From: Verrucomicrobiota bacterium
GTDB taxonomy: Bacteria > Verrucomicrobiota > Kiritimatiellia > UBA8416 > JAIOPI01
Assembly (NCBI GenBank): GCA_027620105.1
Contig: JAQCIA010000146.1
Location: 1 to 5,945, forward strand
Direction of reading: 5' to 3'
Length of the DNA: 5,945 bases
This document shows, piece by piece, positions 1 to 5,813 of the stretch; within the stretch, counting starts at the first letter, position 1; the number at the start of each line of letters is the position of its first letter. The translations under genes were made by a program, and so were the position numbers. Under the pieces are notes generated by a model. It was given only the letters and a program-made list of their open reading frames with translations, was not told the origin of the DNA and did no database searches.

Positions 1-128
1 CCGCCGCGGAATTGATTGCGCGGGCCGGTGGTAAGCTGATCGAAATCGACTTCCTTGTGGAACTGGCTTTCCTCAAGGGGCGCGACAAGCTGACGGCCTA
101 CCCGATTTTCGCGCCGGTTGTGTTTTAG
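1..128 (+). CDS. apt: Adenine phosphoribosyltransferase, C-terminal fragment (5' end outside window)
   Basis: Reading from base 3 gives 41 codons and a TAG stop at 126-128. The fragment contains a small acidic/hydrophobic helix (ELIARAGGK), a strand (IEIDFLVEL), then FLKGRDKL and a short tail ending in PVVF. This matches the conserved end of adenine phosphoribosyltransferase, where 'GG....FLIEL..LKGR.KL..Y.V' is characteristic. The enzyme salvages adenine with PRPP to make AMP in the cytoplasm. The PRPP-binding loop and the catalytic acidic pair lie upstream of the window, so activity cannot be judged. The next gene is on the same strand 78 bp downstream but has its own candidate promoter and an unrelated function, so co-transcription is not implied. 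Another type I phosphoribosyltransferase is possible but less likely given the FLKGR.KL tail. Confidence 0.88.
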   Translation, partial: AAELIARAGGKLIEIDFLVELAFLKGRDKLTAYPIFAPVVF

Positions 129-142
129 GCACTCCGTCCCCC

Positions 143-157
143 GGGTTTGACCAACCC
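143..157. other. Short inverted repeat between apt and the protease gene
   Basis: GGGTT (143-147) is complementary to AACCC (153-157) around a 5-base loop. It lies 14 bp after the apt stop but has no T-tract after it, so it is a weak terminator candidate. It overlaps the proposed -35 hexamer of the downstream gene. In C-rich sequence such a short stem can arise by chance. Confidence 0.25.
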
Positions 158-175
158 CCCGAATTCTGGGAAAAT
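147..175 (+). promoter_or_regulatory. Candidate sigma70-type promoter for the S8 protease gene
   Basis: TTGACC (147-152) matches five of six bases of the -35 consensus. After 17 bp comes GAAAAT (170-175), which matches four of six of the -10 consensus. Transcription would start near 182, leaving a leader of about 25 nt before ATG 207. The AT-rich patch at 171-176 stands out in otherwise GC-rich DNA. The promoter call is inferred from consensus only. It is useful because it places the TTG at 147 within the -35 element and so argues against that TTG as the start codon. Confidence 0.45.
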
Positions 176-206
176 AGTAGGTGCCGGAGTACATACCCCG
201 GGGGAC

Positions 207-3200
207 ATGCGGCGTAAATTCCATATCATCATGCTGTGCGCGGTCGTCGGGGTGTTGGCGGCCTGTCTCTGGACAGTCCTGTTGCGCCCGCCGGCTGGCA
301 CGCACGTCGCGGCGGAGGCTTTTGGCGCTCCCGGCCAGCGCCCGTCCGTAACCGCCGAAAACGACGCGGTCATGTTTGCCGCCTCCGCTACCGCCGCGCC
401 TGCCGCCGCGCCTGCGGGCACCGCAACGCATGCGCCTTCCGGCGCCACCCCGGCCCCGCCAGAATCGGATGATGATCCCGCCTCGCCGTGGGCGCCGCAC
501 GATCTGAGCGATGACGCGGCGCGCCAGGCGTGGAGCGATGCCGTGCTTGCGCGCGAGGCGGCGGAACGCCCGACGGCCGAGTCGGTGGCCGCCAAGGCCG
601 GCGTCCCCGCGAGCGGCGATAACGAGCACGGCGCGTATCAATTTTTGTCTGTGCGCGACGGGCGGCCCTACGTGCGCACGACGCGCAACCTGAACTCGGC
701 GATCAGCGCCGGCGCCAACCTCGTGGGCCAGCCGCCTTACAATCTGAACGGCACGGGGATGACCGTCGCGGTCTGGGACGCCGGTTCGGTGCGCGTCACG
801 CATCAGGAATTCGCGGGGCGACTCACCTTGCGCGACAGCGTCGCGGCGCACCACCACTCCGCGCACGTCGGTGGCACGATCGGCGCCGCGGGCATCGACG
901 GCGCCGCCCGGGGAATGGCCCCCGCAGTGCGCCTCGATTCCTATGATTGGAATTCGGACGCGGCGGAAATGATTCAGGCGGCAATGGCCACGCCCGGCCA
1001 GGCGGGAAAAATCCAGCTGTCCAACCACTCCTATGGATTTCAGTCGGGCTGGCAGGGCAGCACGTGGTACTCGACGTGGGGAATTTCCCGCGAGGCCGAC
1101 AGCTTTGGCCTGTATGATTTCTACGCAGCGGAACAGGACGCCATCTGCTACAACGCGCCATACTACCTGCCATTCAAAGCCGCCGGGAATGATCGGATCG
1201 ACACGGCACCGTCGGAGGGCGCGCTCTTCACCTATTTCGACGGCACGGGCGCGCACATCAAGGCCTATGATTCCGCCACGGACCCTTATGGTGACAATTG
1301 GGACGATGGCGGGTACGACACGATCTCGCTAGAATCCAATGCGAAGAACATTCTGACGGTGGGCGCGGTGAACGATTCAGTTTCCGGCGGCCTGCGTTCG
1401 CTGGCGGCGGCCACGATGTCGTCCTTCAGTTCCTGGGGGCCTTCTGATGACGGGCGCATCAAACCCGACCTCGTGGCCAACGGCGTGAACCTCTACTCCT
1501 CGGGAGCGTCTTCCGATTCGTCCTATCTGTTTCTCAGCGGGACGAGCATGGCCGCGCCGAGCGCCATGGGCTCCGCGGCCCTGGTGGTGCAGCGCTATGG
1601 GCAGAAATTTCCCGGGTTCTTCATGCGCGCGAGCATGCTCAAGGGGCTGCTCATTCACAAGGCGGATGATGTGGGCGCGCCGGGCCCGGACTACCAGTTC
1701 GGCTGGGGCCTGATCAACACGCTGGCGGCCGTGCAGCATGTGGATGCGCATGCCGCGCACACCAATGCCCAGCGCATGATTGAAGGCGTGTTGAGCAACG
1801 CCAACCCGACGAATACGCATCGGGTTCTGTGGGATCGCGTTTCGCCGATCCGGGCCACCCTGTGCTGGACCGATCCGCCAGGCGTCGTGCGCAGTGGCGT
1901 GGACAATCGTGCCCCGTCGCTCGTCAACGACCTCGACCTGCGCGTGATCGCGCCCGGTGGCGCGGTGGCGCTGCCCTTCGTCTTGAGCGTCACCAATCCC
2001 GCCGCGCACGCGACGCCGGGTGACAACGGCGTGGACAATGTGGAGCAGGTGTTCATCGCGGTGCCGCCGGTTGTGGGCGAATACGAAGTGCGCGTGTCGG
2101 TGGATAAGGCGCTCACGAATGGGGTGCAGGTTTATGCGCTGCTGATCAGCGGCGTCTCGGAGCCGCCCGCCATCGCGCACACACCTCTCGCGAACACGAC
2201 CAACTCGGCGACGCCCTACGTGGTCGAGGCGCGCATCAACTCCGAGGCCGCGCTCGTTCCCGGCAGCCTGCTGGTGCGCTGGAACACACAGACCCCGGCC
2301 GACCCGTTTTTTGATGCGCCACTGACCCTCGTCAGCAACGATCTTTACCGCGCCGATATTCCTCCGCAGGCGCAGGGCGCGCACGTGAATTACTATATCG
2401 TGGCCACCGCCACAAACGGCATCACGGGCCAGAGTCCTGCTGGCGCGCCGGCGCAGGTGCACAGTTTTTCGGTGGTGCCCTCAGTCATGCTCTTCGTGGC
2501 CGGCCAGCCCGTGGCCGTGCCGGGCGTCGTCCCGCCGTACGGATTTACCGCGTACCCCTTCGGTGTGACGGTGCAGGTGTCGGCGCCGCGCTATTCGGTG
2601 GCGTCGAACGGCGTGCGCGATGTCTGCACGGGGTGGATCGGGTGCTGCGACTTCACCGCCAGCACCACCACCAACGCGTTCAGTTTCGTGATCACCGCCG
2701 ACAATTTTCTCGCCTGGCAGTGGCGCAAGGCTTATGCCCTCACGCAGACCGCGAGCCTGACCGGCCTTGTGGACGCGACCACGTGGTGGGTCGGTGGCGC
2801 CACCGGCGAAACCGCGACAGCCACCCTGGCGCCAACCGTCGGGGGGACGAATTATCAATTCGTCGGTTGGTACGTGGACGGCACGCGTCTGCCTGACGCC
2901 ACCAACCGCGCCACGAATCCCGCGCAGGGGATTGTCATGTTGGCGCCGCGCGCGGCGCAGGCCGTCTATTTGCCCGCGACGCAGGATGCGGACGGCGACG
3001 GCGTGGTCGACTGGTGGGAGCTCTATTTCTTTGGCAGCACCAACACGGCGCTGAACGTGGATAGCGACGGCGATGGGTACTCCAATCTGAAGGAGTATCA
3101 GGACAAAACGGATCCGCGAAATGACCAATCCGTGCCCGCGCCACCATCGATCGCGCACACGCCACTCACGAATCCGCAGGGGCTGCCCGCGCCTTGGGCC

Positions 3201-4946
3201 GTCACCGCCAGCGTTGTGGATAACGACACCGTGGATCGCGTGCTGCTGGAGTGGCAGCGCAATGGCGGGGCCTGGCAAAGCATCACGATGGGGGTGACTC
3301 TGGTGTCCGGCGTTTATACGAGCGCGATCGCGGCGCCCGGTGTCACCGGCGATGCATGCGTGTATCGGCTGGTGGCGCGCGACGGCGCCGGGCTTGCCGC
3401 GGCCAACGGACCGTACCCCGTCAGCGTGGCCTATCCCGTCGCCACCGCCGCACCGTCTGATTTTGGCACCTTGTTCCTGGCGGCGAATTCGGGGCGGCGT
3501 GAATTCCTGAACCTGGGCAACAATGGGCACGCGGGCATGAACTGGACGCTGCGGCATTATCCGATCGGGTTGCGTGACGACGTGGAGGGCGGGACCAACG
3601 GCTGGACGCACGGTGGCGTCGAGGATGTGTGGCACATCGCCGCGTGGCGCGCCTACTCGGGAACCAATGCCTGGTACTATGGCAGTGATCTGTCGCGGCA
3701 GTATCCGGACAATGCGAAGGCCTGGCTCATGTCGCCGCCGGTGCAGCTCGGTTCCAATGCGGTCTTCTCCTTCCGCCAGTGGCTCAGCACCGAAGCGCTC
3801 CAGGCCCCCACACACGCCTGGGATGGCGCCATTGTGGAAATCTCGACCAACCAGGGCGCGACCTTCTCACAGATCGCGCCGGTTGACGGCTATCCCTATC
3901 GCATGTACGGGCATTCCGCTTCGCCCTTCCCGCATGACACACCGTGCTTTGCCGGAACCGGCGGGTGGCAACAGGTGCAGTTCAAACTTGGCGCGTATGC
4001 GGGCAGCACGGCGCGCTTGCGCCTGACCTTCGGCTCGGACGGGTTTGTGGTCAACGAAGGCTGGTATGTGGACGACCTGACCGTGACGCCCTACGGCGGT
4101 GCGGACAACTGGATCAGTTTTGATTTGTCGAACGGCGTGGTGGCCGCGCAGCAATCCGTGGCCGTGCCATTGAACTTGCGCTCGCACACGCTATCCCCCG
4201 GCGAAACACGGCAGGCCATTCTCTACGCGTCGACCGACGACCCGCTTAATCCGTTCCGTGTGGTGCCCATTGCGCTGCACAACACGACCCGCGAAATTCA
4301 GGTGCAGGTCACGGGCCCCGGCTCCGTGACGCCGCCCGGCCCGGTGTGGGTGAACCTGGGCGCAAGCACCAGCTTCTGGGTGGCGGCGGACAATTATCAT
4401 CACCTCGCCGACTTGCGCACCAACGGTGCGGCGATCGCGGGAGCCTTCGGCATGGCTGCCACGAATTACACCTGGGCGAACGTGGCCTTCGCGGGCACCG
4501 GCACGTTGCATGCCGTCTTCGCGCCCAACGTCACCACCAACGGTGTGCCTGAACCGTGGCTGGCGGCATTCGGCCTGACCAATGGCGTGCCTGCCGACGA
4601 GGCGCTCGCCGATCAGGATGCGGACAAGATGCCGGCCTGGGCCGAATATCAGGCGGGCACGGACCCGACTGATTGGGCATCACGCCTGGCCATCGAGACC
4701 ATGATCGGCGAAGGCACGTGGATCGGCGCGGACACCAACGCCCCGGTCCTGCGCGTCGAGAATCTGGCGCTGACCTGGGGCAGCGTCTCCGGGCGTGTGT
4801 ACACGGTGCAGGAGGCTCCCCGCAGCTGCGCGGCGTTTCTGCCGCTCTCGCCCCCGCTCGCCGCAACCCCGCCGCTCAACACCTACACCGGCGCCGTAAG
4901 CACCCAGGGCGTCTACCGCATCGGCGTGACCTGGCCGGACAACTGA
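207..4946 (+). CDS. Large modular exported S8 (subtilisin/KP-43-like) serine protease, putative lipoprotein
   Basis: This 1579-aa protein is counted from ATG 207. That start gives a signal peptide with RRK, a hydrophobic core and LAAC at residues 17-20 (lipobox-like). The frame is open back to TTG 147, but that adds 20 polar residues and overlaps a candidate -35. GGGGG (200-204) is very close to the ATG, so the ribosome site is weak.

Domains: Ala/Pro-rich linker (~54-95); propeptide-like stretch (~95-177); S8 catalytic domain (~178-512) with D191 (VWDAG), H217 (HSAHVGG), N328 (AAGND) and S447 (SGTSMAAP); KP-43-type beta-sandwich (~535-648) with VNDLDL and DNVEQV; Ig-like module (~650-755); GWxG/InlB-like region (~760-922); DxDxDG segments (927 and 952); second Ig-like module (~979-1074); split beta-domain holding a MAM/immune-inhibitor-like domain (1124-1296); InlB-like repeat (~1363-1436); WLAAFGLT...EYQAGTDPT (1446-1490); terminal beta module (~1522-1579).

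The catalytic set is intact, so it is probably an active extracellular endopeptidase. The substrate is unknown, and the accessory modules suggest binding or anchoring. Confidence 0.9.
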   Translation: MRRKFHIIMLCAVVGVLAACLWTVLLRPPAGTHVAAEAFGAPGQRPSVTAENDAVMFAASATAAPAAAPAGTATHAPSGATPAPPESDDDPASPWAPHDLSDDAARQAWSDAVLAREAAERPTAESVAAKAGVPASGDNEHGAYQFLSVRDGRPYVRTTRNLNSAISAGANLVGQPPYNLNGTGMTVAVWDAGSVRVTHQEFAGRLTLRDSVAAHHHSAHVGGTIGAAGIDGAARGMAPAVRLDSYDWNSDAAEMIQAAMATPGQAGKIQLSNHSYGFQSGWQGSTWYSTWGISREADSFGLYDFYAAEQDAICYNAPYYLPFKAAGNDRIDTAPSEGALFTYFDGTGAHIKAYDSATDPYGDNWDDGGYDTISLESNAKNILTVGAVNDSVSGGLRSLAAATMSSFSSWGPSDDGRIKPDLVANGVNLYSSGASSDSSYLFLSGTSMAAPSAMGSAALVVQRYGQKFPGFFMRASMLKGLLIHKADDVGAPGPDYQFGWGLINTLAAVQHVDAHAAHTNAQRMIEGVLSNANPTNTHRVLWDRVSPIRATLCWTDPPGVVRSGVDNRAPSLVNDLDLRVIAPGGAVALPFVLSVTNPAAHATPGDNGVDNVEQVFIAVPPVVGEYEVRVSVDKALTNGVQVYALLISGVSEPPAIAHTPLANTTNSATPYVVEARINSEAALVPGSLLVRWNTQTPADPFFDAPLTLVSNDLYRADIPPQAQGAHVNYYIVATATNGITGQSPAGAPAQVHSFSVVPSVMLFVAGQPVAVPGVVPPYGFTAYPFGVTVQVSAPRYSVASNGVRDVCTGWIGCCDFTASTTTNAFSFVITADNFLAWQWRKAYALTQTASLTGLVDATTWWVGGATGETATATLAPTVGGTNYQFVGWYVDGTRLPDATNRATNPAQGIVMLAPRAAQAVYLPATQDADGDGVVDWWELYFFGSTNTALNVDSDGDGYSNLKEYQDKTDPRNDQSVPAPPSIAHTPLTNPQGLPAPWAVTASVVDNDTVDRVLLEWQRNGGAWQSITMGVTLVSGVYTSAIAAPGVTGDACVYRLVARDGAGLAAANGPYPVSVAYPVATAAPSDFGTLFLAANSGRREFLNLGNNGHAGMNWTLRHYPIGLRDDVEGGTNGWTHGGVEDVWHIAAWRAYSGTNAWYYGSDLSRQYPDNAKAWLMSPPVQLGSNAVFSFRQWLSTEALQAPTHAWDGAIVEISTNQGATFSQIAPVDGYPYRMYGHSASPFPHDTPCFAGTGGWQQVQFKLGAYAGSTARLRLTFGSDGFVVNEGWYVDDLTVTPYGGADNWISFDLSNGVVAAQQSVAVPLNLRSHTLSPGETRQAILYASTDDPLNPFRVVPIALHNTTREIQVQVTGPGSVTPPGPVWVNLGASTSFWVAADNYHHLADLRTNGAAIAGAFGMAATNYTWANVAFAGTGTLHAVFAPNVTTNGVPEPWLAAFGLTNGVPADEALADQDADKMPAWAEYQAGTDPTDWASRLAIETMIGEGTWIGADTNAPVLRVENLALTWGSVSGRVYTVQEAPRSCAAFLPLSPPLAATPPLNTYTGAVSTQGVYRIGVTWPDN
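391..414 (+). repeat. Perfect 12-bp tandem duplication in the Ala/Pro linker
   Basis: CCGCCGCGCCTG at 391-402 is repeated exactly at 403-414 and encodes part of an alternating Ala/Pro stretch (AAPAAAPAG) in the low-complexity linker between the signal peptide and the protease pro-region. Being a multiple of three, it keeps the frame. It looks like a slippage product in a flexible linker and may vary in length between strains. Confidence 0.7.
2154..2475 (+). repeat. Internal Ig-like module, copy 1 (IAHTPL type)
   Basis: This is residues ~650-756 of the protease. It starts with a Pro-rich joint followed by IAHTPLANT (I656), continues as alternating strands with LLVRWNT, and ends near HSFSV. 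Copy 2 downstream starts with the same IAHTPL and shares the plan of a strand pair, a 'V/LLxW' strand and a terminal VxYxxxA strand (YYIVATA here, YRLVARD there). The 11-mer ATCGCGCACAC is identical in both (2172-2182 and 3150-3160). I infer an Ig/fibronectin-like fold. The domain edges are approximate. Confidence 0.55.
3135..3428 (+). repeat. Internal Ig-like module, copy 2 (IAHTPL type)
   Basis: This is residues ~977-1074 of the protease. It opens with PSIAHTPLTNP (I982), carries VLLEWQRNGG as the central strand and YRLVARDGAG as the late strand, and ends before the SDFGTL segment. Its similarity to copy 1 suggests duplication within the gene, or recruitment of the same common module twice. 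The two copies are separated by the GWxG region and the two DxDxDG segments. Confidence 0.55.
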
Positions 4947-4955
4947 GCCAGGGGT

Positions 4956-4992
4956 CTGACGAGGGCCCGCCTTGCGTCCAGCTTGTTTCCTT
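4956..4992 (+). terminator. Candidate rho-independent terminator of the protease gene
   Basis: A bulged stem can be drawn: CTG ACG AGG (4956-4964), loop GCCCG (4965-4969), then CCT (4970-4972), a TG bulge, CGT (4975-4977), a C bulge and CAG (4979-4981). Nine base pairs form, followed at once by the T-rich CTTGTTTCCTT (4982-4992). It begins 10 bp after the protease stop codon, where a terminator is expected. The two bulges and the interrupted T-tract make it moderate. Rest of the gap up to the tRNA (4993-5008): nothing else seen. Confidence 0.45.
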
Positions 4993-5008
4993 GTAGCCCC
5001 AGTGTGCT

Positions 5009-5085
5009 TGGTGCGCCCGGCAGGGTTCGAACCTGCGACCTTCTGATTCGAAGTCAGAAGCTCTGTCCAGCTGAGCTACGGGCGC
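5009..5085 (-). tRNA. tRNA-Arg, anticodon TCG
   Basis: On the minus strand from 5085 to 5009 the sequence folds as a full cloverleaf. The acceptor stem GCGCCCG/CGGGCGC pairs over 7 bp (5085-5079 with 5019-5013). The D-arm is GCTC...GAGC, and the anticodon stem TCTGA/TCAGA encloses the loop CTTCGAA with anticodon TCG. The variable loop is AGGTC, and the T-arm GCAGG-TTCGAAC-CCTGC is perfect. The 3' end is A followed by CCA encoded in the DNA (5011-5009). TCG reads the arginine codon CGA, and other CGN codons depending on modification of U34. It lies antisense to, and between, the two protein genes on the plus strand. Confidence 0.97.
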
Positions 5086-5093
5086 GTGGGGGC

Positions 5094-5122
5094 GTTTTAC
5101 GCTGGTGGCAGCGCGATCACAA
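5094..5122 (-). promoter_or_regulatory. Candidate promoter of tRNA-Arg
   Basis: On the minus strand TTGTGA (5122-5117) is followed after 17 bp by TAAAAC (5099-5094). Each matches four of six consensus bases. Transcription would begin about 7 nt further, practically at the tRNA 5' end (5085), giving a leader of one or two bases. The element lies in the leader region of the divergent small lipoprotein gene. For that gene only a weak -10-like TATTCT (5126-5131) is visible, with no convincing -35. Confidence 0.35.
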
Positions 5123-5141
5123 CCGTATTCTGACCGATCAA

Positions 5142-5146
5142 GGGAG
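5142..5146 (+). promoter_or_regulatory. Shine-Dalgarno sequence of the small lipoprotein gene
   Basis: GGGAG lies in a purine run (AGGGAGAAGA, 5141-5150) with a 9-base gap to ATG 5156. It decides the start: the frame is open upstream to an ATG at 5105, but that codon has no such site and would put 17 mostly polar residues in front of the signal peptide. Confidence 0.7.
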
Positions 5147-5155
5147 AAGATTGCC

Positions 5156-5779
5156 ATGCAGACCACATCATCACGTCGCCCGGGGGTTCGCGAATTTGCC
5201 TGCGTCGCCTTGTTAAGCTTGATCGGTGCGGCCTGCGTGCCGGAGTTTCAGAATCCACTGCCGGTGGCGCCGGACATGCGACCGGATCCCGCGCTGCTGG
5301 GCACCTGGGCCGGGGCGGTCGACGCGGACAACGGGTCACAGGTCTCCTTCTTCCCGCGTGCGAACGGCTGGATGGACATTGTGCATATCACGGACAGCAA
5401 CGGCTCCGTCCAGCGCTGCGATGTGTCGCGCTACGAGGGCTACTCCACGACCGTTGAGGATGAGCGCTACCTCTGTCTGCGCGTGGTGGGCGATCCCGGC
5501 GTGCCGGTTGACGCCACCAACGGTTATTACATCGCGCGCTACGCGATCGCGCCGGCGGATGCCCTCGCGATCCAATTGTTCGACCAGAAGTCCGTGCGCG
5601 CGCTGATCGAGCAGGACGCCCTGCAAGGAACAATCACGGAAGGGGAGCACGTGGACACGATCAGGGTGACATCCTCGCCGGCGCGGCTCGTGGCCGCGAT
5701 TCTGGAAGCAGGTGCGGGTGCGTTTGTGAGTACCAACGACACGATGCGCTTCACGCGCATGCGCGTGGCAGGCGAGTGA
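5156..5779 (+). CDS. Small putative lipoprotein of unknown function
   Basis: The protein has 207 aa. The N-terminus carries an RRPGVR basic region and the hydrophobic core FACVALLSLIGAA, and ends at C27. IGAAC fits the permissive bacterial lipoprotein pattern although Gly at -3 is not ideal. After the Cys comes a short linker, then D44-P-A-L-L-G-T-W51, followed by beta-rich sequence with FFPRANGWMDIVHI. The start 'NPL..aPd.rpDpaLlGtW' resembles a recurrent opening of small hypothetical lipoproteins whose folds look lipocalin-like. This is recalled resemblance only. Outside the signal peptide and C27 there are two cysteines, C88 and C107, which could pair after export. No catalytic motif or further membrane segment is visible. 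The divergent neighbour is tRNA-Arg, and the gene converges with the right-edge gene across 34 bp. I do not assign a function. Confidence 0.8.
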   Translation: MQTTSSRRPGVREFACVALLSLIGAACVPEFQNPLPVAPDMRPDPALLGTWAGAVDADNGSQVSFFPRANGWMDIVHITDSNGSVQRCDVSRYEGYSTTVEDERYLCLRVVGDPGVPVDATNGYYIARYAIAPADALAIQLFDQKSVRALIEQDALQGTITEGEHVDTIRVTSSPARLVAAILEAGAGAFVSTNDTMRFTRMRVAGE

Positions 5780-5782
5780 AGC

Positions 5783-5795
5783 CCGCCCACGGCGG
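5783..5795. terminator. Short GC hairpin between convergent genes
   Basis: CCGCC (5783-5787), loop CAC, GGCGG (5791-5795) form a perfect 5-bp stem in the 34-bp gap between the stops of two convergent genes. This position would suit a shared bidirectional terminator. Neither side has a T-tract, and the DNA is GC-rich, so the call is weak. Confidence 0.3.
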
Positions 5796-5813
5796 CGCAC
5801 GCGCAGCCCAGCC

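Noticed and set aside
1377..2462. Long minus-strand open frame (361 codons) opposite the S8 and KP-43 domains
   Set aside because: It is Arg/His/Ala-rich shadow sequence, antisense to residues that include catalytic S447 and the VNDLDL motif.
2481..3815. Long minus-strand open frame (444 codons) opposite the protease gene
   Set aside because: Its translation is rich in Arg, His, Gly and Val without domains or a signal, as expected for the antisense of GC-rich coding DNA. The plus strand shows recognisable protein modules throughout.
5009..5085. tRNA as an integration site for a mobile element
   Set aside because: No integrase, no direct repeat of the tRNA 3' end and no change in composition were seen nearby.
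5105..5155. Upstream ATG start for the small lipoprotein
   Set aside because: It has no ribosome site and adds 17 mostly polar residues before the signal peptide. ATG 5156 has GGGAG at a proper distance.
4876..5166. Minus-strand open frame across the tRNA containing VAQLDRASDFESEGRRFE
   Set aside because: This is the well-known spurious translation of a tRNA gene. The tRNA-Arg explains the sequence.
4983..5216. Plus-strand open frame containing GRVRTCDLLIRSQKLCPAEL
   Set aside because: It is the other familiar false peptide obtained by translating the antisense strand of a tRNA gene.
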